Source of the DNA: CALJDF01 sp038121105
GTDB taxonomy: Bacteria; Pseudomonadota; Alphaproteobacteria; SHVP01
Reading direction: 5' to 3'
Length of the DNA stretch: 64,000 nt
NCBI GenBank assembly: GCA_038121105.1
Contig: JAYONB010000010.1
Span: 1 to 64,000 of the forward strand
Position 1 is the stretch's first letter. The number at the start of each line of letters is the position of its first letter. The translations under genes and the position numbers were made by a program. Under the pieces are notes generated by a model that was not told where the DNA came from, made no database searches, and worked only from the letters and a program-made list of their open reading frames with translations. Shown here piece after piece: positions 16,416 through 24,948 of the stretch.

Positions 16416-16556
16416 GCACGGGTTCCGGTTGACGGGGGGCGACCTTAGCACGCAGGTGCGCGCACAAAACCGGATGCGCCGTGGGGGTAAAGCGTGCCTC
16501 GCCGTCGCGCTGCGCGCGCGCTATAAAAAAGGCGACCCGAACCGAAAGGAATTCAG

Positions 16557-16808
16557 GTGAAGATTCATTTCGATATCGATTGCACGCCCGAAGAGGCCCG
16601 CACCTTTCTCGGCCTGCCCGATGTGACGAAGCTTCAAGCCGACGTGGTGGAAAAATTGCGCGAACGCTTGATGGCCAACGTCGACGCCATGGATCCCGAG
16701 ACCTTGCTCAAAACCTGGATGCCCGCCGGCGTCGAGGGTTGGGAGAAAATGGTCAAAGGATTCTGGGATCAAATGGGTGCCGGTGCCGGCACGGATAAAA
16801 AGAGCTGA
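16557..16808 (+). CDS. DUF6489 family protein
   Basis: 83-aa acidic protein with a GTG start. An AAAGGA sequence lies 7 nt upstream. The opening KIHFDIDCTPEEARTFLGLPDV and the tail GWEKMVKGFWDQM fit the alphaproteobacterial DUF6489 family, which has no known role. It is followed by the [2Fe-2S] protein gene after 2 nt, so they form a two-gene unit divergent from the DUF255 gene. Confidence 0.8.
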   Translation: MKIHFDIDCTPEEARTFLGLPDVTKLQADVVEKLRERLMANVDAMDPETLLKTWMPAGVEGWEKMVKGFWDQMGAGAGTDKKS

Positions 16809-16810
16809 GC

Positions 16811-17191
16811 ATGGACGACAACGTGACCCGCACCGTCGAGCAGACCGCCGCGACCCAAAAGCCCTACTACAAGGCGCACGTCTTTTGTTGCATCAACGAG
16901 CGCGAACCGGGCCACCGCCGCGGCTGCTGCAAGGAACGCGGCGCGGTCGAGCTGCGCGACTACATGAAGACCCGCGCCCGCGAACTCAAGATCAACCGTG
17001 TGCGCATCAACCAATCGGGCTGCCTCGATCGCTGCGAACTCGGCCCTGCCCTGGTGATCTATCCCGAAGGCATTTGGTACACCTACAAGACCAAAGAAGA
17101 CGTCGACGAGATCCTTCAATCCCACCTCATCGACGGCCAGGTCGTCTCCCGCCTGATGCTGACCCCCGACCAAAAAGACCCCAAGCCCTAG
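16811..17191 (+). CDS. Thioredoxin-like [2Fe-2S] ferredoxin-domain protein
   Basis: 126-aa protein with the four-cysteine layout of thioredoxin-fold ferredoxins: VFCCINEREPGHRRGCC early, then QSGCLDRCELGP. The sequence LVIYPEGIWYTYKTKEDVDEI is the usual strand/helix after the cluster. Such proteins carry electrons or sit in chelatase and hydrogenase complexes; the partner is not known here. It is coupled to the DUF6489 gene. The next 485 bp contain no convincing gene. Confidence 0.88.
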   Translation: MDDNVTRTVEQTAATQKPYYKAHVFCCINEREPGHRRGCCKERGAVELRDYMKTRARELKINRVRINQSGCLDRCELGPALVIYPEGIWYTYKTKEDVDEILQSHLIDGQVVSRLMLTPDQKDPKP

Positions 17192-17676
17192 ACCCCCACA
17201 TTTAGACCCCGTCAACCCGTGCCGCGATCCCTAGGGGTCGCGCCGCGAAGGGCGCTCACATGTTCGGTCCCCGCGGTCACAATCCCCGTCCCGCCCTCGC
17301 CGCGGCGTGGCGCCGGACCCATCTATCGCCGGATCTCGGGTCGATCGTCCACGCCCCAACCCAGGCCCCACTAAGGTGTTGAAAACACGCCTAAATGTGG
17401 CTTCGCTGGCGATCGAGATACACTAAGTATCTGGAAAGAAAGGAAATATTTGGGTTCGTTTGGCAATACAGCGTTCGCCACCCTCCTTCGACCCCTAAAC
17501 TCCAGGAAAACTGCGCCTGTTGGCTTTGTTTCGGCGCCCGGTCGTTTTCGTCATGCTCGCGGCAGGCGCTTGGTCGGGCGGTGCCTCGGGATGCAGCCCG
17601 TCCTAAGGAACGGTTCCTCCGGGGCCGCGTCTCGACGGGCAATTGGCTATAAGGGCACTCCCAAAACGACACCCGC
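17192..17676. other. 485-bp intergenic region upstream of mnmE
   Basis: No convincing gene is seen; short open frames here (for example 17395-17652) have no homology cues or Shine-Dalgarno. The left part is very GC-rich with a compact dyad (GCGATCCC/GGGGTCGC near 17222-17239). The middle (about 17375-17470) is AT-richer and holds two small hairpins: GTGTT/AACAC at 17376-17388, and AGATAC/GTATCT with a 5-nt spacer at 17416-17432. The right part leads into mnmE. It probably contains the promoter of the mnmE-parB run. Replication-origin function is possible given the neighbours, but no TTATCCACA box was found. Confidence 0.5.
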
Positions 17677-19008
17677 ATGCTCATGACCGATCCGACCACC
17701 ATCTTCGCGTTGTCCAGCGGCCAAGGCCGTGCCGGCGTCGCCGTCATCCGGGTCTCGGGCGTGGCGGCGGCGGATGCCGTGGGGGTCCTTACCGGCAAGC
17801 CACCCGGCGCGCCGCGCCTGTTGCAACGGCGCACCCTAAGAAGTGCAGACGGGACGATCCTCGATGACGCGATGGTCGTGTGGTTCGCCGCGCCGAAAAG
17901 TTTTACCGGCGAAGATGTCGCCGAGTTCCATGTGCACGGTGGCCGCGCGGTCGTCGCCGCCGTCCTCGCGGCACTCAATGACGTTCCGGGATGCGTCCCG
18001 GCCGATGCCGGCGCGTTCACGCGGCGTGCCTTCGACAACGACAAACTCGACCTCACCCAAGTCGAAGGTCTCGCCGATCTCATCGAGGCGGAAACCGAAG
18101 GCCAACGCCGACAAGCCGTGCGCCAACTCGACGGCGCGTTGGGCGCCCTCTACGAATCATGGCGCGCGCGCCTAGTCCGTGCGCTTGCGCACCTCGAAGC
18201 CGACATCGACTTTCCCGATGAAGATCTGCCCGACGATGTGGCCGACGGGGTGGGCGGTGACCTCGATGCGCTCACCGCCGAGATGACCGTGCATTTGAAT
18301 GATGCAGGCATCGGCGAGCGCATGCGGGATGGTTTTCACGCCGTCATCGTGGGCGCACCGAACGTCGGAAAATCTAGCATTATCAATAGGTTAGCGAAGC
18401 GCGACGCGGCCATCGTCGCGGCCACCGCGGGTACAACGCGCGATGTTGTCGAGGTGCAGCTCGATATCGCCGGGCTCCCCGTCACGTTGGCCGACACCGC
18501 CGGTTTGCGTGACGCCGGCGACGATGTCGAACGCGAAGGCATTCGCCGCAGCCATGCGCGCTCGGCCGCCGCCGATCTCAAGATCGCGGTGTTCGACGCC
18601 ACGACGTGGCCCGCGCGCGACGACGCGACCGCCGCGCTGATCGATGACGCCACGCTGGTCGTCGTGAACAAGATCGACTGTGCGGCGCACGATACCGATA
18701 CGGTCGACGCGCTATTTGTATCGGCACGCGCGGGCACCGGGATGGATGCGTTGGTCGACGCGCTGCGTGCCCGCGTGATCGCCGCAACGGAGTCCGCGCC
18801 CGAAACGCCACCGCTCACCCGTCTCCGCCATCGCCACGCGGTCGAAGAGGCGCACGCTGCGTTGGACCGTGCGCGCGCCGCCCGCGAACCCGAATTGCGC
18901 GCCGAGGACCTGCGGCTCGCCGCCCGCGCCCTCGGGCGGATTACCGGGCGCGTCGATGTCGAAGATTTGCTCGACGTCATCTTCAACGACTTCTGTATCG
19001 GCAAATAG
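17677..19008 (+). CDS. mnmE: tRNA modification GTPase MnmE
   Basis: 443-aa GTPase (437-439 in many relatives if ATG 17683 is used) that works with MnmG to add aminomethyl-type groups at U34 of tRNAs. The N-terminal folate-binding domain begins TIFALSSGQGRAGVAVIRVSG. The G domain shows GAPNVGKSS, TTRDVVEV, DTAGLRD and NKID. The protein ends in FCIGK, with the essential cysteine. It is followed by mnmG on the same strand, the usual alphaproteobacterial order. No upstream Rho or HemE gene is present. Confidence 0.96.
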   Translation: MLMTDPTTIFALSSGQGRAGVAVIRVSGVAAADAVGVLTGKPPGAPRLLQRRTLRSADGTILDDAMVVWFAAPKSFTGEDVAEFHVHGGRAVVAAVLAALNDVPGCVPADAGAFTRRAFDNDKLDLTQVEGLADLIEAETEGQRRQAVRQLDGALGALYESWRARLVRALAHLEADIDFPDEDLPDDVADGVGGDLDALTAEMTVHLNDAGIGERMRDGFHAVIVGAPNVGKSSIINRLAKRDAAIVAATAGTTRDVVEVQLDIAGLPVTLADTAGLRDAGDDVEREGIRRSHARSAAADLKIAVFDATTWPARDDATAALIDDATLVVVNKIDCAAHDTDTVDALFVSARAGTGMDALVDALRARVIAATESAPETPPLTRLRHRHAVEEAHAALDRARAAREPELRAEDLRLAARALGRITGRVDVEDLLDVIFNDFCIGK

Positions 19009-19050
19009 GCGTGGTGGACTTTGTCCACAGGCCGGGGCTACAAACGCGCG

Positions 19051-20928
19051 ATGTCGCGAGAGACTGAAAAAACGTTCGACGTCATTGTCGTGGGCGGCGG
19101 CCATGCCGGGTGCGAAGCCGCCGCGGCGTCGGCCCGCGTCGGCGCGCGCACCCTGCTGCTCACCCATAAGCACGGGACCATCGGCGAGATGTCCTGCAAC
19201 CCTGCCATTGGAGGGTTGGGCAAGGGCCACCTGGTGCGCGAAATCGATGCGCTCGACGGCCTGATGGGGCGCGTCGCCGATGCGGCCGGGATTCAGTTTC
19301 GCCTATTGAACCGCCGCAAAGGCCCTGCCGTGCGTGGCCCCCGCGCCCAGGCCGACCGCGCGCTGTATCGCGCCGCGATGCAGACCGCCCTGGCCGAAAC
19401 CTCTGGCCTCGAGATTGCGGAGGGCGGGGCCGAAGACCTGATCGTTGAAGACGGGCGCGTCGCCGGGGTCGTCACGGGCGAGGGGCGCCAATATCGCGCC
19501 GCCGCCGTGGTCGTCACCACCGGCACTTTCTTGCGGGGCCTAATCCACATCGGCGAAAAGAAGATCCCTGCCGGGCGTGTCGGCGAAGCCCCGGCAATGG
19601 GATTGTCCGCGCGGTTCGAAGAGATCGGGTTCGACCTTGGGCGTCTGAAAACCGGCACCCCGCCCCGGCTCGACGGCCGCACCGTCAATTGGGCGGCCAC
19701 CACGGTCCAGCCCGGCGACGAGACGCCGGTCTTTTTTTCGTTCCTGACCAGCGCGATCGCCGCACCTCAGGTGCCATGCCACATCACGGGGACGACCGAG
19801 GCGACCCACGACATCATCCGCGAAAACCTTGGGCGGTCGCCGATGTACTCGGGCCAAATCGACAGCGTCGGGCCGCGCTATTGTCCCTCGATCGAGGACA
19901 AGGTGGTGCGCTTTGGAGAGAAGCCAGGGCACCAAATTTTCCTTGAGCCAGAAGGACTTAGCGATCACACGGTCTATCCGAACGGGATTTCGACGTCGTT
20001 GCCGGCGGACGTTCAGGACGCTTTTCTGCGCACCATCCCGGGGCTTGAAAACGTCACCGTCATTCGCCCAGGCTATGCCATCGAATACGACTATGTCGAT
20101 CCCCGCGAGCTTTCTCCCACGCTCGAAACCCGGCGCCTACCGGGGCTGTACCTAGCCGGCCAGATCAACGGGACGACCGGGTACGAAGAAGCGGCCGCGC
20201 AAGGATTGCTGGCAGGCCTCAATGCGGCGCGCCAGGCCAGCCGGGCCGACGGCGTGATTGTGGATCGAGCCACCGGATACCTCGGGGTCATGGTCGACGA
20301 TCTGGTGACCCGTGGCGTGACCGAACCCTATCGCATGTTCACCTCCCGTGCGGAGTATCGGCTCAGCCTCCGCGCGGACAACGCTGACCAACGAATGACG
20401 CCTCTGGGCTTGGCGGGCGGGTGCGTCGGGTCGGCGCGCGCCAAGGTGTTTGCGGATAAACTGGCGCGGATCGACGCGGCCCGCAGGCTCGCTGCGGAAC
20501 TGACCCTGACCTCCAGCGCCGCTAAGGCGGCGGGGCTGGCGGTGACCGGGGATGGCGCCACCCGGACGGTGCTTCAGCTGCTCGCTTATCCTGGGATCAC
20601 CGTATCGCGGCTTGCTGCGGTGTGGCCGGTGCTAGGCGATCTCGCCGCGGATGTCGTGGAGCAGGTCGAGGTCGAGGCCCATTACGCCGGATATTTGGAA
20701 CGGCAGACCGCAGATATTGTCGCCTTCAGGAAGGACGAAAATCTGATGCTGCCGGACGACCTCGACTTCGCCGCGGTGGGCGGCCTATCCAACGAGGTCC
20801 GCGGCTTACTCGAACGACATCGGCCCAAAACCCTGGGGGCGGCGTCCCGCGTCCAGGGGGTGACCCCGGCCGCTTTGGTGGCGCTTCTGCGGTACGTGCG
20901 GAAAGGCAGCCAGCGCCTCAGCGCCTGA
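19051..20928 (+). CDS. mnmG: tRNA uridine-5-carboxymethylaminomethyl modification enzyme MnmG
   Basis: 625-aa FAD enzyme, partner of MnmE in wobble-uridine modification. The dinucleotide fold is VIVVGGGHAGCEAA. The signatures GPRYCPSIEDKVVRF and GLYLAGQINGTTGYEEAAAQG are clear. The C-terminal MnmE-binding helical region runs to GSQRLSA. ATG 19051 gives the usual length; the frame opens at TTG 19021. Between the genes is a 15-bp palindrome GTGGACTTTGTCCAC (19014-19028). The stop codon abuts the first parS site. Confidence 0.96.
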   Translation: MSRETEKTFDVIVVGGGHAGCEAAAASARVGARTLLLTHKHGTIGEMSCNPAIGGLGKGHLVREIDALDGLMGRVADAAGIQFRLLNRRKGPAVRGPRAQADRALYRAAMQTALAETSGLEIAEGGAEDLIVEDGRVAGVVTGEGRQYRAAAVVVTTGTFLRGLIHIGEKKIPAGRVGEAPAMGLSARFEEIGFDLGRLKTGTPPRLDGRTVNWAATTVQPGDETPVFFSFLTSAIAAPQVPCHITGTTEATHDIIRENLGRSPMYSGQIDSVGPRYCPSIEDKVVRFGEKPGHQIFLEPEGLSDHTVYPNGISTSLPADVQDAFLRTIPGLENVTVIRPGYAIEYDYVDPRELSPTLETRRLPGLYLAGQINGTTGYEEAAAQGLLAGLNAARQASRADGVIVDRATGYLGVMVDDLVTRGVTEPYRMFTSRAEYRLSLRADNADQRMTPLGLAGGCVGSARAKVFADKLARIDAARRLAAELTLTSSAAKAAGLAVTGDGATRTVLQLLAYPGITVSRLAAVWPVLGDLAADVVEQVEVEAHYAGYLERQTADIVAFRKDENLMLPDDLDFAAVGGLSNEVRGLLERHRPKTLGAASRVQGVTPAALVALLRYVRKGSQRLSA

Positions 20929-20944
20929 TGTTTCACGTGAAACA
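20929..20944. promoter_or_regulatory. parS: parS centromere site 1
   Basis: TGTTTCACGTGAAACA, a perfect 16-bp palindrome identical to the parS consensus bound by ParB. It starts directly after the mnmG stop codon. ParB loads here, spreads, and with ParA segregates the chromosome origin region. The parA and parB genes lie 640 bp downstream. Confidence 0.95.
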
Positions 20945-20957
20945 TTAGACAGGATCG

Positions 20958-21590
20958 GTGACCTATGTTTCACGTGAAACAGTGACCCCCGAGGACTTCC
21001 GGCAGGCCACGGGCGTGTCCGACGCGGCGTGCGACCGCCTACGCCGATACGTCGCGCTGCTTGAGAAATGGCAGGCCCGGATCAATCTGGTCGGCCCCTC
21101 TACCCTAGCGGACCCGTGGCGTCGTCACCTTCTGGACGCGGCCCAGCTTCTCCCGCTGCTGCCCGACGGCCCCGGTCCCGTGGTTGACATGGGGAGCGGC
21201 GCGGGGATCCCGGGGCTCATTCTCGCGGCCTGTGGTGTGCCCGACGTTCACCTCATCGAGTCGAACGGCCGTAAATGTACCTTTCTTCGCGAGGCCGCCC
21301 GCCTCATGGGCTGCGCGGTGACCGTCCATGCCGCGCGCCTCGACGCGGTCTCCTTGGACCAACCCGCCCGGGTGGTCACCGCCCGGGCCTTGACCGCGAT
21401 GGACGGCCTTCTCGACCACGCCGCCCGGTTCCAAGGTCCGGCCACGCATTGCCTTTTCCTTAAGGGACAAGATGTTGTTATTGAATTGACCGAAGCCGCC
21501 AAATCTTGGAACATACGGTACCGGCTTGAGGATAGCCTAAGCGATCCCAGCGGGCATATTGTTGTGGTGGAGGCTTTCGCCCATGTCTGA
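20958..21590 (+). CDS. rsmG: 16S rRNA (guanine-N7)-methyltransferase RsmG
   Basis: 210-aa SAM-dependent enzyme that methylates G527 of 16S rRNA. The SAM site is VVDMGSGAGIPGLILA, and the adjoining motifs VHLIESNGRKCTFLREAARLMG and VVTARALTAM are typical. The first in-frame start is GTG 20958, whose codons 3-8 run through parS site 2; GTG 20982, just past that site, is equally possible. The 3' end overlaps parA by 8 nt (ATGTCTGA). Confidence 0.94.
   Translation: MTYVSRETVTPEDFRQATGVSDAACDRLRRYVALLEKWQARINLVGPSTLADPWRRHLLDAAQLLPLLPDGPGPVVDMGSGAGIPGLILAACGVPDVHLIESNGRKCTFLREAARLMGCAVTVHAARLDAVSLDQPARVVTARALTAMDGLLDHAARFQGPATHCLFLKGQDVVIELTEAAKSWNIRYRLEDSLSDPSGHIVVVEAFAHV
20966..20981. promoter_or_regulatory. 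parS: parS centromere site 2
   Basis: A second perfect TGTTTCACGTGAAACA, 37 bp from the first start to start. It lies within or just before the rsmG coding sequence, depending on the start used. Two sites at this spacing would place ParB dimers on nearly the same helix face pair (about 3.5 turns). Confidence 0.95.
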
Positions 21591-22410
21591 CATGCCAACG
21601 ACGACGGTTCCGGAAATGGCCGCAACCAAAAAGCACCGAGTCTATGTGATTGCCAATCAAAAGGGCGGCGTCGGGAAGACGACGACCACGATCAACTTGG
21701 CCACCGCCCTGGCCGCCGTCGGTAAGAGCGTCCTGGTGATCGATCTCGATCCCCAAGGCAATGCGAGTACCGGCCTGGGGTTCGATCAGTCGGACCGGAC
21801 CGTCACGGCCTATGATGTACTCACCGGCGGTGCCACCCTCCGCCAGGCCATTCGCCATTCGCCGATCCCAGGTCTCGACTTGGTGACGTCGACGGTCGAC
21901 CTGCTGGGTGCCGAGATCGAGCTGATCGATATGGATCGCCGCAGCTACCGGGTGCGCGATGCGCTCGAGGCCGCGGACACCGACCACGATTTCATCTTGG
22001 TCGATTGTCCGCCCGCGTTGGGCCTTCTGACCCTGAACGCGCTGGCCGCCGCCGATGCGGTGCTGGTGCCGCTGCAGTGCGAGTTCTTTGCGCTCGAAGG
22101 CTTGAGCCAATTGTTGCGCACCGTCGATCGAGTAAAGCGTAGCTTTAACCCCGATCTAGAGTTGACCGGCGTCGTGCTGACCATGTTCGACAAGCGCAAT
22201 AACTTGTCCGAGCAAGTCGCGGCCGATGCGCGCGGCCATCTCGGCGACAAGGTCTACGAGACCATCATTCCACGTAACGTGAGGATTTCCGAAGCGCCGT
22301 CGCACGGCAAACCGGCCTTGCTATACGATCATCGCTGCGCCGGCAGCCGGGCCTATATGGCCTTGGCTAAGGAATTCCTGCGACGCGAAAGCGTGCCGCT
22401 GGCGGCATGA
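21583..22410 (+). CDS. parA: Chromosome partitioning ATPase ParA
   Basis: 275-aa MinD/ParA-type ATPase that moves ParB-parS complexes over the nucleoid. The deviant Walker A is NQKGGVGKTTTTINLA, with LVIDLDPQGNASTGLG and FILVDCPPALGLLTLNA following. The start at 21583 overlaps the rsmG stop and has GGAGG 9 nt upstream; the frame is open 24 nt further. The C-terminal IIPRNVRISEAPSHGKP is typical for chromosomal Soj-type proteins. parB follows directly. Confidence 0.96.
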   Translation: MSDMPTTTVPEMAATKKHRVYVIANQKGGVGKTTTTINLATALAAVGKSVLVIDLDPQGNASTGLGFDQSDRTVTAYDVLTGGATLRQAIRHSPIPGLDLVTSTVDLLGAEIELIDMDRRSYRVRDALEAADTDHDFILVDCPPALGLLTLNALAAADAVLVPLQCEFFALEGLSQLLRTVDRVKRSFNPDLELTGVVLTMFDKRNNLSEQVAADARGHLGDKVYETIIPRNVRISEAPSHGKPALLYDHRCAGSRAYMALAKEFLRRESVPLAA

Positions 22411-22424
22411 CGATGGAGAGCAGC

Positions 22425-23312
22425 ATGGCCGAAGACACGCCGCGCAAGGGATTGGGCCGGGGGCTTTCCGCCCTGATGGGCGACGATAGCGAGGACTATG
22501 CGGCCCTCGACCAGGTGAAGTCACAAAAAGATCTGCCGATCGAATACCTGATTCCGAGCCCCTTCCAGCCACGCCACCGGTTCGACGAAAACGATCTTCG
22601 CGATCTGGTCGCGTCGGTCCGCGAACACGGAATCCTGCAGCCGATTTTGGTCCGCCGTCACGGCGACACCCCCGACCGCTACGAAATCCTCGCCGGCGAG
22701 CGTCGTTGGCGCGCCGCGCAACAAGCCAAGCTGACCAAGGTTCCGGTGGTCATCAAGGACTTCAACGATGAAGAGGCGCTCGAGGTCGCGCTCATCGAAA
22801 ACGTCCAGCGCGAGGACCTTACCCCGATCGAAGAGGCCCAGGGCTATCAACGTCTTATCGACGAGTTCGATCATACCCAGGAACAGGTCTCCAAGTTGAT
22901 CGGGCGTAGCCGCAGCCACATCGCCAATACGCTACGGCTGTTGAACCTGCCGATCGAGGTGCGCGAGATGTTGCACACCGGTTTGCTCACCGCAGGCCAC
23001 GGCCGTGCGTTGTTGAACGATCCCAATCCGGTCGCCGCCGCCAAGCAAATCGTCGCCGACGGCCTAAACGTGCGTGCCGCCGAGGCCCGCGCTTCCAAGA
23101 AAAAGAACCCGCCCAAGCGCGCCACCAAAGATGCCGACACCCTGGCCTTAGAGCGCGACCTCTCCACGGCTCTCGGCCTTCACGTTAGCGTCGACTTCAA
23201 GGGCGAGAAAAAGGGCGGGTCTCTTAGGATCGACTACAAGACGCTGGAGCAGCTCGACGACTTATGCCAGCGCCTTCTCCACCACGTCCCGTCCGACGAC
23301 ACGCAGGTCTAG
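22425..23312 (+). CDS. parB: Chromosome partitioning protein ParB
   Basis: About 295-aa CTPase/DNA-binding protein that loads at parS. It opens with the ParA-stimulating RKGLGRGLSALMGDD. The CTP-binding motifs are YEILAGERRWRAAQ and EVALIENVQREDLTPIEEA. The parS-reading helix-turn-helix is QVSKLIGRSRSHIANTLRLLNLP, and a C-terminal dimerisation domain follows. ATG 22425 has GGAGA 6 nt upstream; ATG 22407, overlapping the parA stop as ATGA, is the alternative. Confidence 0.95.
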   Translation: MAEDTPRKGLGRGLSALMGDDSEDYAALDQVKSQKDLPIEYLIPSPFQPRHRFDENDLRDLVASVREHGILQPILVRRHGDTPDRYEILAGERRWRAAQQAKLTKVPVVIKDFNDEEALEVALIENVQREDLTPIEEAQGYQRLIDEFDHTQEQVSKLIGRSRSHIANTLRLLNLPIEVREMLHTGLLTAGHGRALLNDPNPVAAAKQIVADGLNVRAAEARASKKKNPPKRATKDADTLALERDLSTALGLHVSVDFKGEKKGGSLRIDYKTLEQLDDLCQRLLHHVPSDDTQV

Positions 23313-23336
23313 ACCCAAAGGAAAAACCAATTGCAC

Positions 23337-23362
23337 AAGTCATTTCGTTCCCGAAACGACTT
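23337..23362. terminator. Hairpin between convergent parB and holA
   Basis: Arms AAGTCATTTCG and CGAAACGACTT pair at 10 of 11 positions around a 4-nt loop, midway between the two stop codons. Read leftward, a TTTTT lies a few bases past the stem; rightward there is no T run. It probably acts as the shared terminator, better for the holA side than for parB. Confidence 0.55.
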
Positions 23363-23400
23363 ACGGCTCTGGACCCCAACGTCGGGCAACAACAACGCTG

Positions 23401-24432
23401 TTAGGTTCCTGCCGATCGCGCCGCCGACGCGATCCGAATGAGCGCCCGTTCCAGGACCGGACCCTCCGGCAGCCCCGTCGTTTTGCACTCTTGTTCCGCT
23501 TCCGTAACGATCTCGAGCGCGCGCCCGAGATCAGCCGGTGTCCATCTTTGCATTTGGGCGGAAAACTCATACTGCTGCTTAAAAAACACCGGGGGCCGAA
23601 GTTTCGCCATTGCGGCCTTGGGCGCAACGCCGTTCTGATAGTCCGCGGCCGCCAGCATCAACCGCTGAAGGTGCCGCCCGACCGCCCGGATCAGCACGAT
23701 CGGCGCAACGCCTTCACGAAAGGCCCGTTGCAACGCTTCATCTAGTCGCGCGGCGTTGCCTCCGGCCGTTGCGTAGACCACCTCGTCGGTCGACACCGCC
23801 CCGACATCTCCCACGGACTTCTCCACATCGTCGGCCGTAATTGTGCCGCCGTCCGGACCCTTGAACAGAATCAGTTTTTCGATTTCACCTCGCGTGACCA
23901 ACCGATCGCTGCCTAGACGACCGATAAGATCGTCTACCGCGCCGCTTTCGATCTGTAACCCGGCATCTTTCACGGCCTGCCGCACCAAGGTTGTAATGCT
24001 TTCGACGTCGTCGACGTAACAGGGTACCGCTGCCGCATTTTTTGCGGCCTCAAATGCTTTTCTGAGGCTCGACCTGGGCCCGAGATCGCCAGCCTCGACG
24101 ATGAATAGCGCCTCGCTACGCTCAAGGTCGAGCACCGGCTCAAAGGCTTTCACGGATTTATCGTCGGGCTGGCGCACCAAAACGACACGACTCTCCCCGG
24201 AAAAACTTATCGATGCTGATTCATCTAGAATGCGGGCCGGATCTTCGGTAAGGGCGCCGGCATCGAGTTCAACGAATCGAAACGGATCGTCGCTTCCTCC
24301 CAGCGCCGCTTTCACGAGGGCGCGACCGCGTTCGCGTACCAGACCGCCGTCCGGTCCATAAACCAGGATCGCCACCACATTCTTGGGCGGCTTGCGGACG
24401 AATCCGTCAGCTTGGCGTGCGGCAATCTTCAT
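23401..24432 (-). CDS. holA: DNA polymerase III delta subunit HolA
   Basis: 343-aa clamp-loader subunit that opens the beta clamp. The N-terminal HolA domain has AILVYGPDGGLVRERGRAL and the later ALFIVEAGDLGPRSSLRKAFE. The AAA-like lid and C-terminal helical bundle (PIVLIRAVGRHLQRLMLAA, ALIRIASAAR) are recognisable. It is the last gene of leuS-lptE-holA, 12 nt after lptE, an order conserved in alphaproteobacteria. Confidence 0.93.
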   Translation of the reverse strand: MKIAARQADGFVRKPPKNVVAILVYGPDGGLVRERGRALVKAALGGSDDPFRFVELDAGALTEDPARILDESASISFSGESRVVLVRQPDDKSVKAFEPVLDLERSEALFIVEAGDLGPRSSLRKAFEAAKNAAAVPCYVDDVESITTLVRQAVKDAGLQIESGAVDDLIGRLGSDRLVTRGEIEKLILFKGPDGGTITADDVEKSVGDVGAVSTDEVVYATAGGNAARLDEALQRAFREGVAPIVLIRAVGRHLQRLMLAAADYQNGVAPKAAMAKLRPPVFFKQQYEFSAQMQRWTPADLGRALEIVTEAEQECKTTGLPEGPVLERALIRIASAARSAGT

Positions 24433-24444
24433 CGGTCAAGGTCG

Positions 24445-24948
24445 CTACCCGGGCGTCTCGCTGAAAAACACGCCAAGGCGCAGCGCGATGCTGTCGGCGA
24501 CCTGTCGCGCGGCGCGCCGTTGGGCATCCGCTTCAGCAGTAATATTGGCAAATTCCGACCGTACGATGTTGAAGGCGGCGACGGACCGAGTTTGGCCCTG
24601 CGCCACCACCGTGTCGTCCGTGCGTCGGCGCAGCACGAAAACCGCTTCAAGCGACACGTTGAAACGCGTCGCCTGTTCATCGCTTTGGAACGCGACCCCT
24701 TCTTTGGTCTGGGTCAGGGCGACGGACAGGGTATAGGCCGGGTTGGCGGGCTGTCCTTGCGGTGTCAGGGCATCAATAAGCTGATTGCGTACGAGTTGCC
24801 CGACACGATCGGCGATCGGCGCGATCAAGATCGCGCCGAGGTCTTGCCGAACCGAAGCGCCGCCGGTTCGTTCGCCGTAAATTGGTTGGAACCCGCATGC
24901 GGAGATCAATGCCGCAACCACCACCAGCGCGGCAAACCTTTTAGACAA
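24445..24948 (-). CDS. lptE: LPS-assembly lipoprotein LptE
   Basis: 167-aa outer-membrane lipoprotein that plugs LptD during lipopolysaccharide insertion. The signal ends in a lipobox (LISAC, Cys18) and is followed by GFQPIYGE, the hallmark of LptE. The body has alternating short strands, e.g. YTLSVALTQTKEGVAFQ. The start overlaps the leuS end by 8 nt. The presence of LptE implies an LPS-bearing outer membrane. Confidence 0.92.
   Translation of the reverse strand: MSKRFAALVVVAALISACGFQPIYGERTGGASVRQDLGAILIAPIADRVGQLVRNQLIDALTPQGQPANPAYTLSVALTQTKEGVAFQSDEQATRFNVSLEAVFVLRRRTDDTVVAQGQTRSVAAFNIVRSEFANITAEADAQRRAARQVADSIALRLGVFFSETPG

Noticed and set aside
17395..17652. An 85-aa frame in the long intergenic region.
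   Set aside because: No ribosome-binding site and no recognisable domain; composition differs from real genes nearby.
19014..19029. Palindrome GTGGACTTTGTCCAC with a DnaA-box-like TTGTCCACA.
   Set aside because: Only one box with a mismatch to TTATCCACA and no cluster or AT-rich unwinding element; not enough to call an origin.
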